Part shown: one piece after another, positions 44,163-53,897 of the stretch | Layout of the letters: each line of letters begins with the position of its first letter | Position numbering within the stretch: position 1 is the first letter of the stretch | Source of the DNA: Brachybacterium sillae | Lineage (GTDB): Bacteria; Actinomycetota; Actinomycetes; Actinomycetales; Dermabacteraceae | Length of the DNA stretch: 64,000 nucleotides | Reading direction: 5' to 3' | Assembly: GCF_025028335.1 (NCBI RefSeq) | Contig: NZ_JAFEUW010000001.1 | Location: 186,001 to 250,000 of the forward strand | Notes under the pieces: generated by a model | Seen by the model: the letters and a program-made list of their open reading frames with translations, nothing else | Database searches by the model: none | Told to the model about the DNA's origin: nothing | Program-made: the position numbers and the translations under genes

Positions 44163-46336
44163 TCAGAGCACCCCCGAGGGGTCGATCCTCACGCGCACAC
44201 TGCCGGGGCGTTTGCGGGCGGTGCGGGTGGCGGTGGCGCCGCGCAGGGTGCGCGCGAGGTCGCGGGCCTGCTCGGGTGCGACGCGCAGCACGGCCCGGAC
44301 CAGGTCAGCGTCCTCGCCGGGCACCTCCACCGGTCCGTACACATGGGTGGCGGGCGGAAGCTGCAGCTCCCCGAGCATCTCCTGCACGGCGCCGCGCGGC
44401 CCGGTCAGGTCGGCGGCTCGGGTGAACGGCGGCAGGTCCAGGGCGCGGCGGTCGGCGAGCACGTGATCGATGAGCACCCGGGAGCGGTGCATCACCAGGT
44501 CTCGGATCGCCGGCAGCCGCGCGTCGCCGACGACGAGCACCCGGCCGCCGTGCTCCTGGGTGCGGACCAGGGCGATGGCGTTGCGCCAGCGCCGCACGGC
44601 CTCCATGTCGGCATCGAAGGCGGCCCGGCCCAGCAGCCCTTCGGCGTCGAGGAGCACCGCTGCGGCGTACCCGCCGGCGGGGGCGGGCTCGGCACCGGGG
44701 GTGGAGACGACGATCGCCTCGCCGGGCACGTCGTCGTCGGCGACGGGCCCCTGGGCTCCCCCGGCGACCAGCAGCGGGACCTGCGGGAACGCCCGGCGCA
44801 GTTCCTCGGCGGTGCGGGTGGAGCCGATCACCACGGCCCGCACGCCGGTGCGGTCGCATTCGGGGCAGCGGTAGGCGTCCTCCCGGCGCCCGCACACGGG
44901 GCATTGCAGGGCGGAGCCGCCGCGCGGGACGGTGAGGGCCGAGGCGCATTCGGGGCAGCGGCAGCGGGTGCCGCAGAAGGTGCACACCAGCGCCGGCACG
45001 TATCCGGTGCGCGGCACCTGCACCAGCACCGGGCCGCGGGTCACCCCGTCGCGGATCACCCGCAGGGCGTGGCCGGGAAGGCGGGAGCGGCCCGAGGGCC
45101 CTTCGCGTTCGCGCAGGTGCTCGTCCATCGCCTCCACCAGGGGGCGCACCTGCGCCGACGGGGCGGGCACCGGCTCCAGCAGGCGCAGATACCCCTGGGC
45201 GGCGAGGGTCTCGACGGTGGTGCTGCGGGAGGCCGACAGTAGCAGCAGTGCGGCGCGTTCCTCCCAGGAGCGGCACTGCAGGACGGTGCGGGAGTGCGGG
45301 TAGGGGGCGCGGGGTTCCTCGTGGAGGTCGTCGGCCTCGTCCCACAGCACGATCAGGGCGAGGTTCTGCACGGGGGCGAAGCAGGCGGAGCGGGTGCCGA
45401 TCACCACCCGGGAGGCGCCCCTCAGGATTCGGAGGAACGCCCGGTAGCGCTTCTCCGGTCCGTCGGCGGCGAGCAGCACCTCATGGTCGATGCCACGGGA
45501 GGTCAACTCGCGGCCGAGCCGTTCCACGTCCCGCTGATCCGGGGCGATCACCAGGGCGCCGCGATCCGGGGCGAGACCGCTGATGGCCTCGGCGGACACG
45601 GCTGTCCACGGGTCGACCGGGTCGAGCACCACGGCGGCACGCGGCACCGGGCCCTCTCCCCCGGCCCGCTCGACCAGGGCCGGCAGACCCGGGTACCGGT
45701 CCAGATGGACGGGGGCTCGGCGGCCGCGTCCGCGGCTCCTGCCTCTGCCGAGTGCGCGTCCCCGCCTGCTGCCCCGACAGCTGCCGCCTCCGCAGCGGCC
45801 TTCTCCTGGTCGGCACGTTCGGCGCGGGCGTGGCGCGGCGGCAGTGCCAACCGCAGCACGTCGCCCACGGTCCCGGCGCAGCGCTCGGCAACCTCCGCGC
45901 AGACCCGCAGCATCTGCGGGGTGATGACCACCTGTTCGGAGACCAGACGGTGCAGCGGGGCGAGGGGCCGGTCGGTGCTGGGGGTGGCACAACGCTCCAG
46001 CACGATCCCGTCGGTCTCCCGCCCGGCCAGGCGCACCTTCACCCGCATCCCGGGCGCGGCCGCCGCGGTGTCGGCGGTGACGGCGTAGTCGAAGGGCCGA
46101 TCCAGGTGCGGGAGGGCACCGATCAGCTGCACCCGCGCCACCGGGTCGGTGGGCGCGAGGTCGAACCCGGCGGTGGTGCGCACGGCGCGAGCCGACGACG
46201 AGGCACCGTGCGGCCCGACCTCCGCCTGAGGCGCGGTCTGCGGGGACGGCTGCGGGGCCGCGAACAGTCCGTGCTGTTCGGGCCCCGCCGCCGGTGTGCT
46301 GGTGCTCAGCGTCGATGCACCGCGACGAGGTCGCAC
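44163..46336 (-). pseudogene. priA: Primosomal protein N' (PriA), split by a frameshift
   Basis: Two frames together make one PriA. 46336 to about 45710 encodes the N-terminal DNA-binding domain (VARVQLIGALPHLDRPFDYAV, VKVRLAGRETDGIVLE). From about 45715 the next frame continues with VHLDRYPGLPALVER, PDQRDVERLGREL, GTRSACFAPVQNL, and paired Cys for zinc (CTFCGTRCRCPECA, CPVCGRREDAYRCPECD). The join is at a run of five G on the plus strand (45711-45715); one extra base restores a full-length protein through AEPPVHLDRYPG. Actinobacterial PriA lacks helicase Walker motifs, as here. Either a base was lost in the assembly or the gene is broken. GTG 46336 overlaps the FKBP gene end by 31 nt. Confidence 0.85.
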
Positions 46337-46686
46337 ACGAAGATCAGGGTCTCCCCCGGGGCGATGACGGGCGGGGCGCCCTGGTCGCCGTAGCCGAGGT
46401 GCGGTGGGATCTCCAGGCGGCGACGACCGCCGACCTTCATCCCCTGCACGCCTTCGTCCCAGCCGCGGATGACCTGGCCGACCCCCAGCTGGAAGCTCAG
46501 CGGCTCGCCGCGGTTCCAGGAGGCGTCGAACTCCTCACCGGTGGAGTGGGAGACGCCGACGTAGTGGACATCCACCACGTCACCGGCGCGGGCCTCGTCC
46601 CCGTCGCCGACGATCTCGTCGCTGATGACGAGCTCGGTGGGCGGCTCGGTGCCGGGGAAATCGATCTCGGGCTTGGTGCGATCCAT
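46306..46686 (-). CDS. FKBP-type peptidyl-prolyl isomerase, cytoplasmic
   Basis: 126 residues from ATG 46686, preceded by GGAGCAG. VDVHYVGVSHSTGEEFDASWNRGEPLSFQLGVGQVIRGWDEGVQGMKVGGRRRLEIPPHLGYGDQGAP carries the FKBP core with the conserved Tyr, Asp, Phe, Val-Ile, Trp and Tyr pocket residues. No signal peptide. It lies between a lipoprotein FKBP and priA; the two FKBPs are tandem relatives. Confidence 0.93.
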   Translation of the reverse strand: MDRTKPEIDFPGTEPPTELVISDEIVGDGDEARAGDVVDVHYVGVSHSTGEEFDASWNRGEPLSFQLGVGQVIRGWDEGVQGMKVGGRRRLEIPPHLGYGDQGAPPVIAPGETLIFVCDLVAVHRR

Positions 46687-46754
46687 GGGTTCTGCTCCGT
46701 GGGTCGGATGCCCGGGAGGATTCCCGGGCGCGGGTTGGACAGGGATGGTCTGGG

Positions 46755-47711
46755 TCAGGAGGTGCGCGGCGCGGAGGCGTGGAGGATGTCGGCGACGAAC
46801 ACCAGCGTCTCGTTCTCCAGTTCGTTGCCGGACCCGGCGTAGGCGTCCTTCGGGGGGATCACGAGCTCCACCTGGCTGCCCACCGGCAGCCCCACCAGCT
46901 GCGCATCCCAGCCGGTGATGACCTGCTGCTGGCCGAGCACGAAGCTGAACGGGGCACCGCGCTCCCAGGAGGAGTCGAAGGTGCTGCCGTCGGACCACTT
47001 CCACCCGGTGTAGTGCATGTACAGGGTGTCACCGGCGGCGGTCGGTCGGCCCGTGCCCTGGATCAGCACGGAGCGCTGTGTCTCGGTGGGTGGGTTCCCC
47101 GTCGGCGGGGCCTCGAGGCTCGGGGCGCCGTTGTCGGCCAGCGTCACCGCCGGCAGGGCCGGGTCCGGGGTCTGCGGGGTGCCGCTGGCCCGAGCCGCGA
47201 TGGCCTCCACCAGGTCGGCGACCTGCACCAGCGCGAAGGTGCTGCCGTCCTGGCTGCGCTGCCACCCGGTCATCGCCACGCGGGAGCCGAGCGGAACCCC
47301 GGTGAGGAACTGCGCGGCCGGCTCCCCGATCATCTCCGGCACCACCGAGAGCACCGACTCGGGCGCCCCCTTCCAGTACGACTGCAGCACCGTGCCGTCG
47401 GCGGCGTTGACATACACGGAGCGGGTGATCACCGACTGCCCCGCAGTCAGCGGTTCCCCGCTGCCCGTCGTCACGACCTTCCCCTCCGGCCGGGTGATCG
47501 ACAGCGGCGCGCTGAAGCTCACCGTCGGTTCACCGTCGGCAGGACCGCCGATCGTCACACCGGCCAGGGCGCTCGCATCACTGCCACCCGCATCGGAGGC
47601 ACCGGAGCCGCCGCCACCCCCGCCGGCATCGTCCTGCCCCTGGCAGGCGGCGAGGGCCAGGGCCCCGGCGCCCCCCAGGGCGGCGGTCAGCACACTGCGG
47701 CGACGGATCAC
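46755..47711 (-). CDS. FKBP-type peptidyl-prolyl isomerase lipoprotein
   Basis: 318 residues from GTG 47711 with AGGAGT upstream. A signal peptide with lipobox LALAAC is followed by a Gly/Ser/Ala/Asp-rich linker. The C-terminal third is an FKBP domain (LYMHYTGWKWSDGSTFDSSWERGAPFSFVLGQQQVITGWDAQLVGLPVGSQVELVIPPKDAYAG). The middle (SVITRSVYVNAADGTVLQSYW ... FLTGVPLGSRVAMTGWQ) resembles a second FKBP fold that has lost the usual pocket residues. It should be a membrane-anchored, outward-facing foldase. Confidence 0.9.
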   Translation of the reverse strand: MIRRRSVLTAALGGAGALALAACQGQDDAGGGGGGSGASDAGGSDASALAGVTIGGPADGEPTVSFSAPLSITRPEGKVVTTGSGEPLTAGQSVITRSVYVNAADGTVLQSYWKGAPESVLSVVPEMIGEPAAQFLTGVPLGSRVAMTGWQRSQDGSTFALVQVADLVEAIAARASGTPQTPDPALPAVTLADNGAPSLEAPPTGNPPTETQRSVLIQGTGRPTAAGDTLYMHYTGWKWSDGSTFDSSWERGAPFSFVLGQQQVITGWDAQLVGLPVGSQVELVIPPKDAYAGSGNELENETLVFVADILHASAPRTS

Positions 47712-47849
47712 AGGTCACTCCTCGGTCTCGACGACGGCCGTGGCGCTCGGCCCGGCCTGCGCCCCAGGGTATCGGGGACGCCCGACAGACGACGGGGAGC
47801 AGCCCGGCGACCCGACACCCGCGGCCACCCCACGGGAAGAGCGGCGGGG

Positions 47850-49241
47850 TTAGAGAGCGGGCGGGGTGGCGGCGGCGCCGCCGACCTGCTCGATCCTCTG
47901 CAGCAGGGCGTCGACCTCATCGGACTGCGTGGTGAACGGATCCATCAGAGTCACCGGCAGCTCCCCGGGCCGGCCCAGACGCATGGTGGTCCAGTCCACC
48001 GCCACATCGACCCCGCCGGCTCGGGCCGCGGTCACGACCTGCCCGCGCAGGTGCGCCCGGGTGGTGGCGGGCGCCACATGACGGGCCCTTTCGAGTCGCT
48101 CGGCGGGCAGCACGCTGGGCGCCAGTCCACGCTGCTGCAGTCGCGGGAACAACCCGCGACCGGGGGCGATGTCGTGGTAGGCGAGATCCAGCCGCTCCAG
48201 CATCGGATCACCCAGATCGGTCAGGCCGCGCCGCTCGGCGGTGCCCATCAGCAGCTTCTGCTTGATCGCCCAGTCGAGGGTGCGTTCGGCCCAGCTGAGG
48301 TCCCCGCTGCGCAGGGCGTCGAGGGCCCTCTGCCAGGTCTCCAGCACCTCACGGTCACCGTCCTCGCCCACGGAGGTGACGGCGTCGAGGTACCGCTGCT
48401 GCAGGTCCAGGGCACTCGCAGTGCCCCCGTCGGCCAGCGGCAGTTGCTCGGAGCCGCGCAGATCGCGGGCGACCACCCGGATGGCGGTGATGTCATCAGC
48501 CAGGGACAGATCCGGCAGGGAGCGGCCGCTCTCGATGAGCCGCAGCACCAGGTCGGTGGTGGCGAACCGCAGCCAGGTGGACACCTCCGACATGGTGGAG
48601 TCACCGGAGATGACGTGCAGGCGGCGGAACCGGGAGGCGTCCCCGTGGGGCTCGTCACGGGTGTTGATGATGGGGCGGGTACGGGTGGTGGCCGAGGACA
48701 CCGCCTCCCACATGTGGTCACTGCGGCGGGAGAACACGTACCGGGCGGTGCCGTCCTCCTCACGCACCACTCCCCCGGCGCCGGTGACGATCTGCCGGGT
48801 CACCAGGAACGGCACCAGGTGCTGCGGCAGGCGGGTGAACTCCCCGCGCCGGTCCACCAGGTAGTTCTCGTGGCTGCCGAAGGAGTTCCCGGCGGAGTCG
48901 ACGTTGTTCTTGAACAGGTGCAGCTGCACGTCCTCGTCACGCTCGGCGAAAGCGGCATCGGCGGTGCCCACCAGCTCGGCGAGGGTCGCCTCCCCCGCCT
49001 TGTCCTGCGCGACCAGGTCCCACCAGTCGTCGCATTCGGCGGTGGCGACCTCGGGGTGGCTGCCGACGTCGAGGTACAGGCGGCTGCCGTTGTCGAGGAA
49101 GACGTTGCTGGAGCGGCCCATCGCCACAACCGGCCGGAACAGCTCCCGGGCGGCGGCCTCCGGTTCGAGGGCGCGGGTGCCGTCGGCCCGCACCGCCACC
49201 AGGCCGTATTCGGTCTCGAGCCCGCCGACGCGCCGCTTCAC
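47850..49241 (-). CDS. pafA: Pup-protein ligase PafA
   Basis: 463 residues. GGLETEYGLVAV (ATP/metal Glu), VFLDNGSRLYLDVGSHPEVATAECDD, FKNNVDSAGNSFGSHENYLV, RPIINTRDEPHGD and RLHVISGDSTMSEVSTWLRFATTDLVLRLIE are the conserved glutamine-synthetase-like blocks of PafA. It links the C-terminal Glu of Pup to lysines of target proteins. GTG start with GGGAGGTG upstream. It follows pup directly; no proteasome genes lie between them. Confidence 0.97.
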   Translation of the reverse strand: MKRRVGGLETEYGLVAVRADGTRALEPEAAARELFRPVVAMGRSSNVFLDNGSRLYLDVGSHPEVATAECDDWWDLVAQDKAGEATLAELVGTADAAFAERDEDVQLHLFKNNVDSAGNSFGSHENYLVDRRGEFTRLPQHLVPFLVTRQIVTGAGGVVREEDGTARYVFSRRSDHMWEAVSSATTRTRPIINTRDEPHGDASRFRRLHVISGDSTMSEVSTWLRFATTDLVLRLIESGRSLPDLSLADDITAIRVVARDLRGSEQLPLADGGTASALDLQQRYLDAVTSVGEDGDREVLETWQRALDALRSGDLSWAERTLDWAIKQKLLMGTAERRGLTDLGDPMLERLDLAYHDIAPGRGLFPRLQQRGLAPSVLPAERLERARHVAPATTRAHLRGQVVTAARAGGVDVAVDWTTMRLGRPGELPVTLMDPFTTQSDEVDALLQRIEQVGGAAATPPAL

Positions 49242-49278
49242 CGGGCACCTCCCGTGCTCGGCGCGCCGAGCTGGGGGC

Positions 49279-49467
49279 TCACTGACCGCCCTTCTGCACG
49301 AAGGACCGCACGAAGGTCTCGGCGTTCGACTCCAGCACAGCGTCGATCTCGTCCAGGATGTCCTCGCTGGCGCTCACGGACGCGAAGGTCTGACCGCCGC
49401 CGATGGCCTCGCCGCCGGGGGTGTCGTCGTCGCCGTGGCCGGGACCGTTCAGGGACTGCTGGGTCAT
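49279..49467 (-). CDS. pup: Prokaryotic ubiquitin-like protein Pup
   Basis: 62 residues, ending in the Pup signature VRSFVQKGGQ (Gly-Gly-Gln). The Gln must be deamidated by Dop before ligation by PafA. The N-terminus is disordered and acidic; the helix SEDILDEIDAVLESNAETFVRSF binds the Mpa coiled coil. Too short to be found by length alone. ATG preceded by GAGGAGGAGAC. Confidence 0.96.
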   Translation of the reverse strand: MTQQSLNGPGHGDDDTPGGEAIGGGQTFASVSASEDILDEIDAVLESNAETFVRSFVQKGGQ

Positions 49468-49537
49468 GTCTCCTCCTCGGAGGCGAGAGGTCGAGATGTG
49501 TGAGGTCGTGATGTGGACGGTCGAGGGCTCGGGCCGG

Positions 49538-51220
49538 TCAGGGGCCGGTGAGGGCCGACCGCAGGGCGGTGTGGATCGCGGCGGTCGGGGCCGAGGGGTC
49601 CACCCCATTGTGCGCGCACCAGGCGGCCGAGCCGACCTCCGGGTCCACGGTGCGGATCCGCACCGCCGAGGCGTCACCGTCGGCGAGGGTGATCACGTCC
49701 CAGCCGGCGGAGACGACGTCGCTGCGGTGCTCCGCGATGAGGCGTCCGCGCAGGTGGGCGCGGGTGCTCGCGGGAGGTGTGGTCACCGCCTGACGTGCTT
49801 CCGCCTCCTCGACGAGGGTGCGCACGGCGCCGCGGGAGCGCAGCGACTGGTACAGGCCCTTGCCGGGCCGCAGGTCGTGGAACTGCAGGTCGATGGCGAG
49901 CAGCCGCGGGTCGTCCCAGGTGAGGCCGTGGCGGGCCCGGTAGCCCTCGAGCAGCTGCAGCTTCGCCACCCACTCCACGCGGTCGGCGGCGCGGTCACGA
50001 TCGGTCTCCAGCAGGTCCAGCAGCTCCAGCCACTGGGTGAGGACGTCCGCGGTCTCCGCATCGTCGAGGTCGGCCTCCGCCTGCAGGGCCTCGGCGTAGG
50101 CGCGCTGCACCTGCAGGGCGGTGACGTCCCCGCCGTCGACGGTCGGCTGGGCCACCTGCAGCTGCGGGTCGTGGCTGAAGGCGTGGACGGCGGCGACCGG
50201 ATCGGCCAGGGTGATGCGCGGCAGGATCGACCGCTGCTCTCGCTGCTCCGCCTCCAGGGCCGCCAGCACCAGGCTGGTCATCCCGAGTTTGAGGTAGGTG
50301 GCGGTCTCCACCTGGGTGGCGTCGCCGATGATGACGTGCAGGCGGCGGTGCCGGGACCGGTCGGCGTGCGGCTCGTCGCGGGAGTTCACGATCGGCCGGT
50401 TCAGGGTGGTCTCCAGGCCGACGATCGCCTCGAAGAAATCGGCGCGGGAGCTGATCTGGAAACCGGGAGTCATGCCCCGGGTGCCGAGTCCCACGCGGCC
50501 GGCGCCGGTGAGCACCGCCCGGGTGGCGAAGAACGGGGTGAGGGCCTCCACCACCCGCTCGAAGGGGATGTCGCGGTCCAGCAGGTAGTTCTCGTGGGTG
50601 CCGTACGAGGCGCCCTTGCCGTCGGTGTTGTTCTTGTACAGCGTCACGCCGGGGGCGCCCGGCACCCGGTCGAGGATCTCCATGGCGCGCTGAGCGATGA
50701 TCTCCCCGGCGCGGTCGAACAGCAGACCCTCCCGGGCGGTCATGACCTCCGGGGAGGAGTACTCCGGGTGGGCGTGGTCGACGTACAGGCGGGCGCCGTT
50801 GACCAGCACCGCGTTGGAGATCGAGCGCTGCAGCGCCCAGGCGAGGATCTCGGCGTCCGCGGCGGGCTGACCGTCCGGGCCGACGGGCGGCACCTCCGGC
50901 GCCTGCAGCGGCTGGTCGAGGTCGATGCTCGGGGCGGCATCGGCCACGGCGTCGGTGAGCTGCGTGGGATGGGCCGCGGCCCGCTGCAGCTCGAAACCGC
51001 GGGCGTCCCGCAGCGGGGTCTCATCGCCGTAGTCCCAGCGCACGCGGCGGCCGCGTTCCCCTTCCTCGGGGGCCAGCAGGGCGTACGCGTCCACGATCAG
51101 GTGGGACAGCTGGATGGCGCTGCTCGCCCCGGAGCGAGCGCGCTCCTCGGTGTCGCGGTGGAGCACCCCGAACTCGGTCTCGATGCCCATGGGGCGGCGG
51201 GTGCGCAGCCGGGCGGTCAT
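49538..51220 (-). CDS. dop: Pup deamidase/depupylase Dop
   Basis: 560 residues. [18 protein letters not shown] opens the glutamine-synthetase-like fold; [101 protein letters not shown] are Dop motifs. Length exceeds PafA because of the Dop loop. It deamidates Pup-Gln and removes Pup from proteins. ATG 51220 has GGAAGGGAG upstream; a start at MGIETEFG is possible. The annotated mpa frame overlaps its first 200 bases. Confidence 0.95.
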   Translation of the reverse strand: MTARLRTRRPMGIETEFGVLHRDTEERARSGASSAIQLSHLIVDAYALLAPEEGERGRRVRWDYGDETPLRDARGFELQRAAAHPTQLTDAVADAAPSIDLDQPLQAPEVPPVGPDGQPAADAEILAWALQRSISNAVLVNGARLYVDHAHPEYSSPEVMTAREGLLFDRAGEIIAQRAMEILDRVPGAPGVTLYKNNTDGKGASYGTHENYLLDRDIPFERVVEALTPFFATRAVLTGAGRVGLGTRGMTPGFQISSRADFFEAIVGLETTLNRPIVNSRDEPHADRSRHRRLHVIIGDATQVETATYLKLGMTSLVLAALEAEQREQRSILPRITLADPVAAVHAFSHDPQLQVAQPTVDGGDVTALQVQRAYAEALQAEADLDDAETADVLTQWLELLDLLETDRDRAADRVEWVAKLQLLEGYRARHGLTWDDPRLLAIDLQFHDLRPGKGLYQSLRSRGAVRTLVEEAEARQAVTTPPASTRAHLRGRLIAEHRSDVVSAGWDVITLADGDASAVRIRTVDPEVGSAAWCAHNGVDPSAPTAAIHTALRSALTGP

Positions 51221-52814
51221 CGCGAGCTCCCTTCCCCGGGTCGGCGGCCGACTCCGCGCTGTCGTCGCTCTCGGAGCGGCGCTGCAGCGGGATCACCCGG
51301 TCGACCCGCCGTCCGCGGCGACCGGAGATGCGGGCCCAGTCGTCGGCATGGGCGCCGGAGGGCAGATCCTCGTTCTCGGCGAACTCGTCACGCACCGCCT
51401 GCAGCAGATGCTCGAGGGAGATCCCGGCGGCGCCGGTGGCGATCTGCTCCTTCACCGCGGCCTTCTTGGCCCGGTCGGCGATGTTGCGCAGCATCGCCCC
51501 GGAGACGAAATCCCGGAAGTGCAGGGTCTCCTCGGCGCCGTCGCTGTAGACCAGGCGGACGAAGGCGGTGGCGTCCCCGGTGGCGTAGACGGCGTCGACG
51601 GTGCGGTCCAGCAGCAGGTCGCGATCCTCCCGCAGCGGCACCCCGGCCTCGAGGTTCAGGGCCAGGATCTCTCGGGCCCCGGCCCGGTCGGGCCGTTGCA
51701 CCCGGATCTTCACGTCCAGGCGGCCGGGCCGCAGGATCGCCGGGTCGATCATGTCCTCCCGGTTGGTGGCGCCGATGACGATGACGTTCTCCAGCGCCTC
51801 CACGCCGTCGATCTCCGCCAGCAGCTGCGGCACCACGGTGTTCTCCATGTCGGAGGAGACACCGGTGCCGCGGGTGCGGAACAGCGATTCCATCTCGTCG
51901 AAGAACACCACCACCGGGTTGCCGGAGCCGGCACGTTCCCGGGCCTTCTCGAACACCAGGCGGATGGAGCGTTCGGTTTCGCCGACGTACTTGTTCAGCA
52001 GCTCCGGCCCCTTGACGTTGAGGAAGCTGGAGCTGGACAGCGCCTCGTCGACGCTGACCCCGCGCCGCTGGGCGCTGCGCACCGCGAGCTCATGGGCCAC
52101 GGCCTTCGCGATCATCGTCTTGCCGCAACCGGGAGGGCCGTACAGCAGCACACCCTGTGGGGGCCGCAGCCCGTACTCGCGGAACAGGTCCTGCTGCAGG
52201 AACGGCAGTTCCACGGCGTCGCGGATCGCCTCGATCTGGTCGGCCAAGCCGCCGATCTCCTCGAAGGAGGTCTCCGGCACCTGTTCCAGCACCAGGCTGG
52301 TGATCTCCGCCCGTTCGATGGTCTCCAGCGCCAGCTGCGCCTTGAGATCCACCAGCACATGATCGCCGGGGTGCAGCACGTCCTCGCGCACGTCGGCGCC
52401 GCGGCGCAGCACCCGCACATCATCGGGGGCCACCTGCACCAGCACACGCCCGTCGGGCATCTGCTCCAGCACGGTGACGACGGTGCCGGAGTCCTGCACG
52501 GGCACCGCCTCGACGGCTGCGAGGGCCTCGTTCAACCGCAGTTCGGTGCCGGGCACCAGGGCGTCGAGGTCGAGGTCGGCGCTGGTGGCGATGCGCATGC
52601 GGCGGCCGTTGTGCAGCACGTCCACGGTGGTGCCCTCGGTGCGGCGCAGGAAGGTCGCGTAGGAGTTCGGCGGGTCGCCGACGCGCTCGAGGTCGGCCTT
52701 GAGGTCGAGGATCTGCTCGCGGGCCTGCTTCAGCGCCGCCGCGAGCCTCTCGTTCTGCTTGGCGTACCGCTCCAGATCGGTGGTGAGCTCCTGGTAGGTG
52801 CGCAGTCCGCTCAT
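51021..52814 (-). CDS. mpa: Proteasome-associated AAA+ ATPase Mpa/ARC
   Basis: 597 residues as read. N-terminal coiled coil ([36 protein letters not shown]), two OB folds, then the AAA+ domain with Walker [18 protein letters not shown], Walker [13 protein letters not shown] and the [26 protein letters not shown] arginine-finger region. Mpa unfolds pupylated proteins. The ORF lacks a stop at the usual end and runs 200 nt into dop; an extra G in the run complementary to 51234-51237 would end it as SSR-stop overlapping the dop ATG (~532 residues), a more usual length. No C-terminal GQYL proteasome-docking motif is seen. Confidence 0.92.
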   Translation of the reverse strand: MSGLRTYQELTTDLERYAKQNERLAAALKQAREQILDLKADLERVGDPPNSYATFLRRTEGTTVDVLHNGRRMRIATSADLDLDALVPGTELRLNEALAAVEAVPVQDSGTVVTVLEQMPDGRVLVQVAPDDVRVLRRGADVREDVLHPGDHVLVDLKAQLALETIERAEITSLVLEQVPETSFEEIGGLADQIEAIRDAVELPFLQQDLFREYGLRPPQGVLLYGPPGCGKTMIAKAVAHELAVRSAQRRGVSVDEALSSSSFLNVKGPELLNKYVGETERSIRLVFEKARERAGSGNPVVVFFDEMESLFRTRGTGVSSDMENTVVPQLLAEIDGVEALENVIVIGATNREDMIDPAILRPGRLDVKIRVQRPDRAGAREILALNLEAGVPLREDRDLLLDRTVDAVYATGDATAFVRLVYSDGAEETLHFRDFVSGAMLRNIADRAKKAAVKEQIATGAAGISLEHLLQAVRDEFAENEDLPSGAHADDWARISGRRGRRVDRVIPLQRRSESDDSAESAADPGKGARDDRPAAHPPPHGHRDRVRGAPPRHRGARSLRGEQRHPAVPPDRGRVRPAGPRGRGTRPPRALGLRR

Positions 52815-52825
52815 GGTGCCTCCTC

Positions 52826-53884
52826 TCAGCGGTCGCGGCCCTGGCGGATGTCCCGCAGTGCCCGCTTGATCTTCCGCGGCGCCACGCCGCGCTCCCCCAG
52901 GTCCTGGGCGGTCCACTCGCTGGTGCTGCCACCGAAACCGTCGTTGTCGGGGTGCTCGAGTTCGGCGGCGTCGTGGGAGCCGGGGGCGGGCCGACGCACC
53001 CGTGAGAGCGCCTGCGTGCCGTGGGCCATGCGGCGGCTGGTCAGCAGGAACCCGGTGTGGGCGTTCATGCGGTGCTCGGGACGCACCGCCAGTCCCTCCA
53101 GATGCCAGGGCCGCACGAAGGACTCCCAGGCGTAGGGCTCGGAGAACTCGCCGTGGTCGCGCAGGGCCTCGACGGTGCGGGACAGCTGCGTGACGGTCGC
53201 TACGTAGGCGAGGAAGACACCACCGGGGACGAGGGCGCGGGCGGCCGCGTCGATGCACTCCCACGGGGCGAGCATGTCCAGCACCACGCGGTCGGCGACG
53301 GGGCCGTCGGCGGCGAGCTCCAGCGCGACGTCCTGGAAGTCCCCCAGGGTGAGGGACCACGCCGGGTGCTCCCCGCCGAAGTAGGTGGCGACGTTCTCCC
53401 GCGCCACCTGCGCGAAGTCCTCGCGGCGCTCGATGGAGTGGACGCTGCCCTCGGGGCCGACGGCGCGCAGCAGGGCGGTGGTCAGTCCGCCGGAGCCGAC
53501 GCCGGCCTCGAGCACCCGGGCGCCGGGGAAGATGTCGCCCCACATGAGGATCTGCGCGGAGTCCTTCGGGTAGACGATGGCGGCGCCGCGCGGCATGGAG
53601 AGCATGAAGTCGGAGTACAGCGGACGCAGGGCCTGGTACTGGGTGCCCTGGGAGTCCTGGACGACGGTGCCGTCGTCGGCACCGATCAGCAGGTCGTGCC
53701 GCAGCACGCCGCGGTGGGAGTGGAACTCGCCACCGGGGCGGAGGGTGATGGTGTGCAGGCGCCCGCGGGTGTCGGACAGCTGGACCTTGTCGCCGGCGAC
53801 GAACGGACCGGTGCGGTCGAGACCCGGGGACGGCGGGAGCTGCGGGGGGACCCCGTCGACGGAGGGGGTGTCGGCCGATGACAT
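52826..53884 (-). CDS. trmI: tRNA (adenine58-N1)-methyltransferase TrmI
   Basis: 352 residues from ATG 53884. [65 protein letters not shown] contains the SAM site and YPKD motif; [12 protein letters not shown] is the catalytic region. It makes m1A58 in tRNAs, as the mycobacterial homologue does. It is longer than usual because of a C-terminal basic extension. TAGACT lies 7 nt before the ATG. A gene next to mpa in many actinobacteria. Confidence 0.95.
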   Translation of the reverse strand: MSSADTPSVDGVPPQLPPSPGLDRTGPFVAGDKVQLSDTRGRLHTITLRPGGEFHSHRGVLRHDLLIGADDGTVVQDSQGTQYQALRPLYSDFMLSMPRGAAIVYPKDSAQILMWGDIFPGARVLEAGVGSGGLTTALLRAVGPEGSVHSIERREDFAQVARENVATYFGGEHPAWSLTLGDFQDVALELAADGPVADRVVLDMLAPWECIDAAARALVPGGVFLAYVATVTQLSRTVEALRDHGEFSEPYAWESFVRPWHLEGLAVRPEHRMNAHTGFLLTSRRMAHGTQALSRVRRPAPGSHDAAELEHPDNDGFGGSTSEWTAQDLGERGVAPRKIKRALRDIRQGRDR

Positions 53885-53891
53885 ACGTTCC

Positions 53892-53897
53892 AGTCTA
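53892..53897 (-). promoter_or_regulatory. -10 element for probable leaderless trmI transcript
   Basis: Minus-strand TAGACT, then ggaacgt (7 nt), then ATG 53884. It overlaps the stop codon of the upstream protease gene. It could drive the trmI-mpa-dop-pup-pafA run. Confidence 0.6.
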
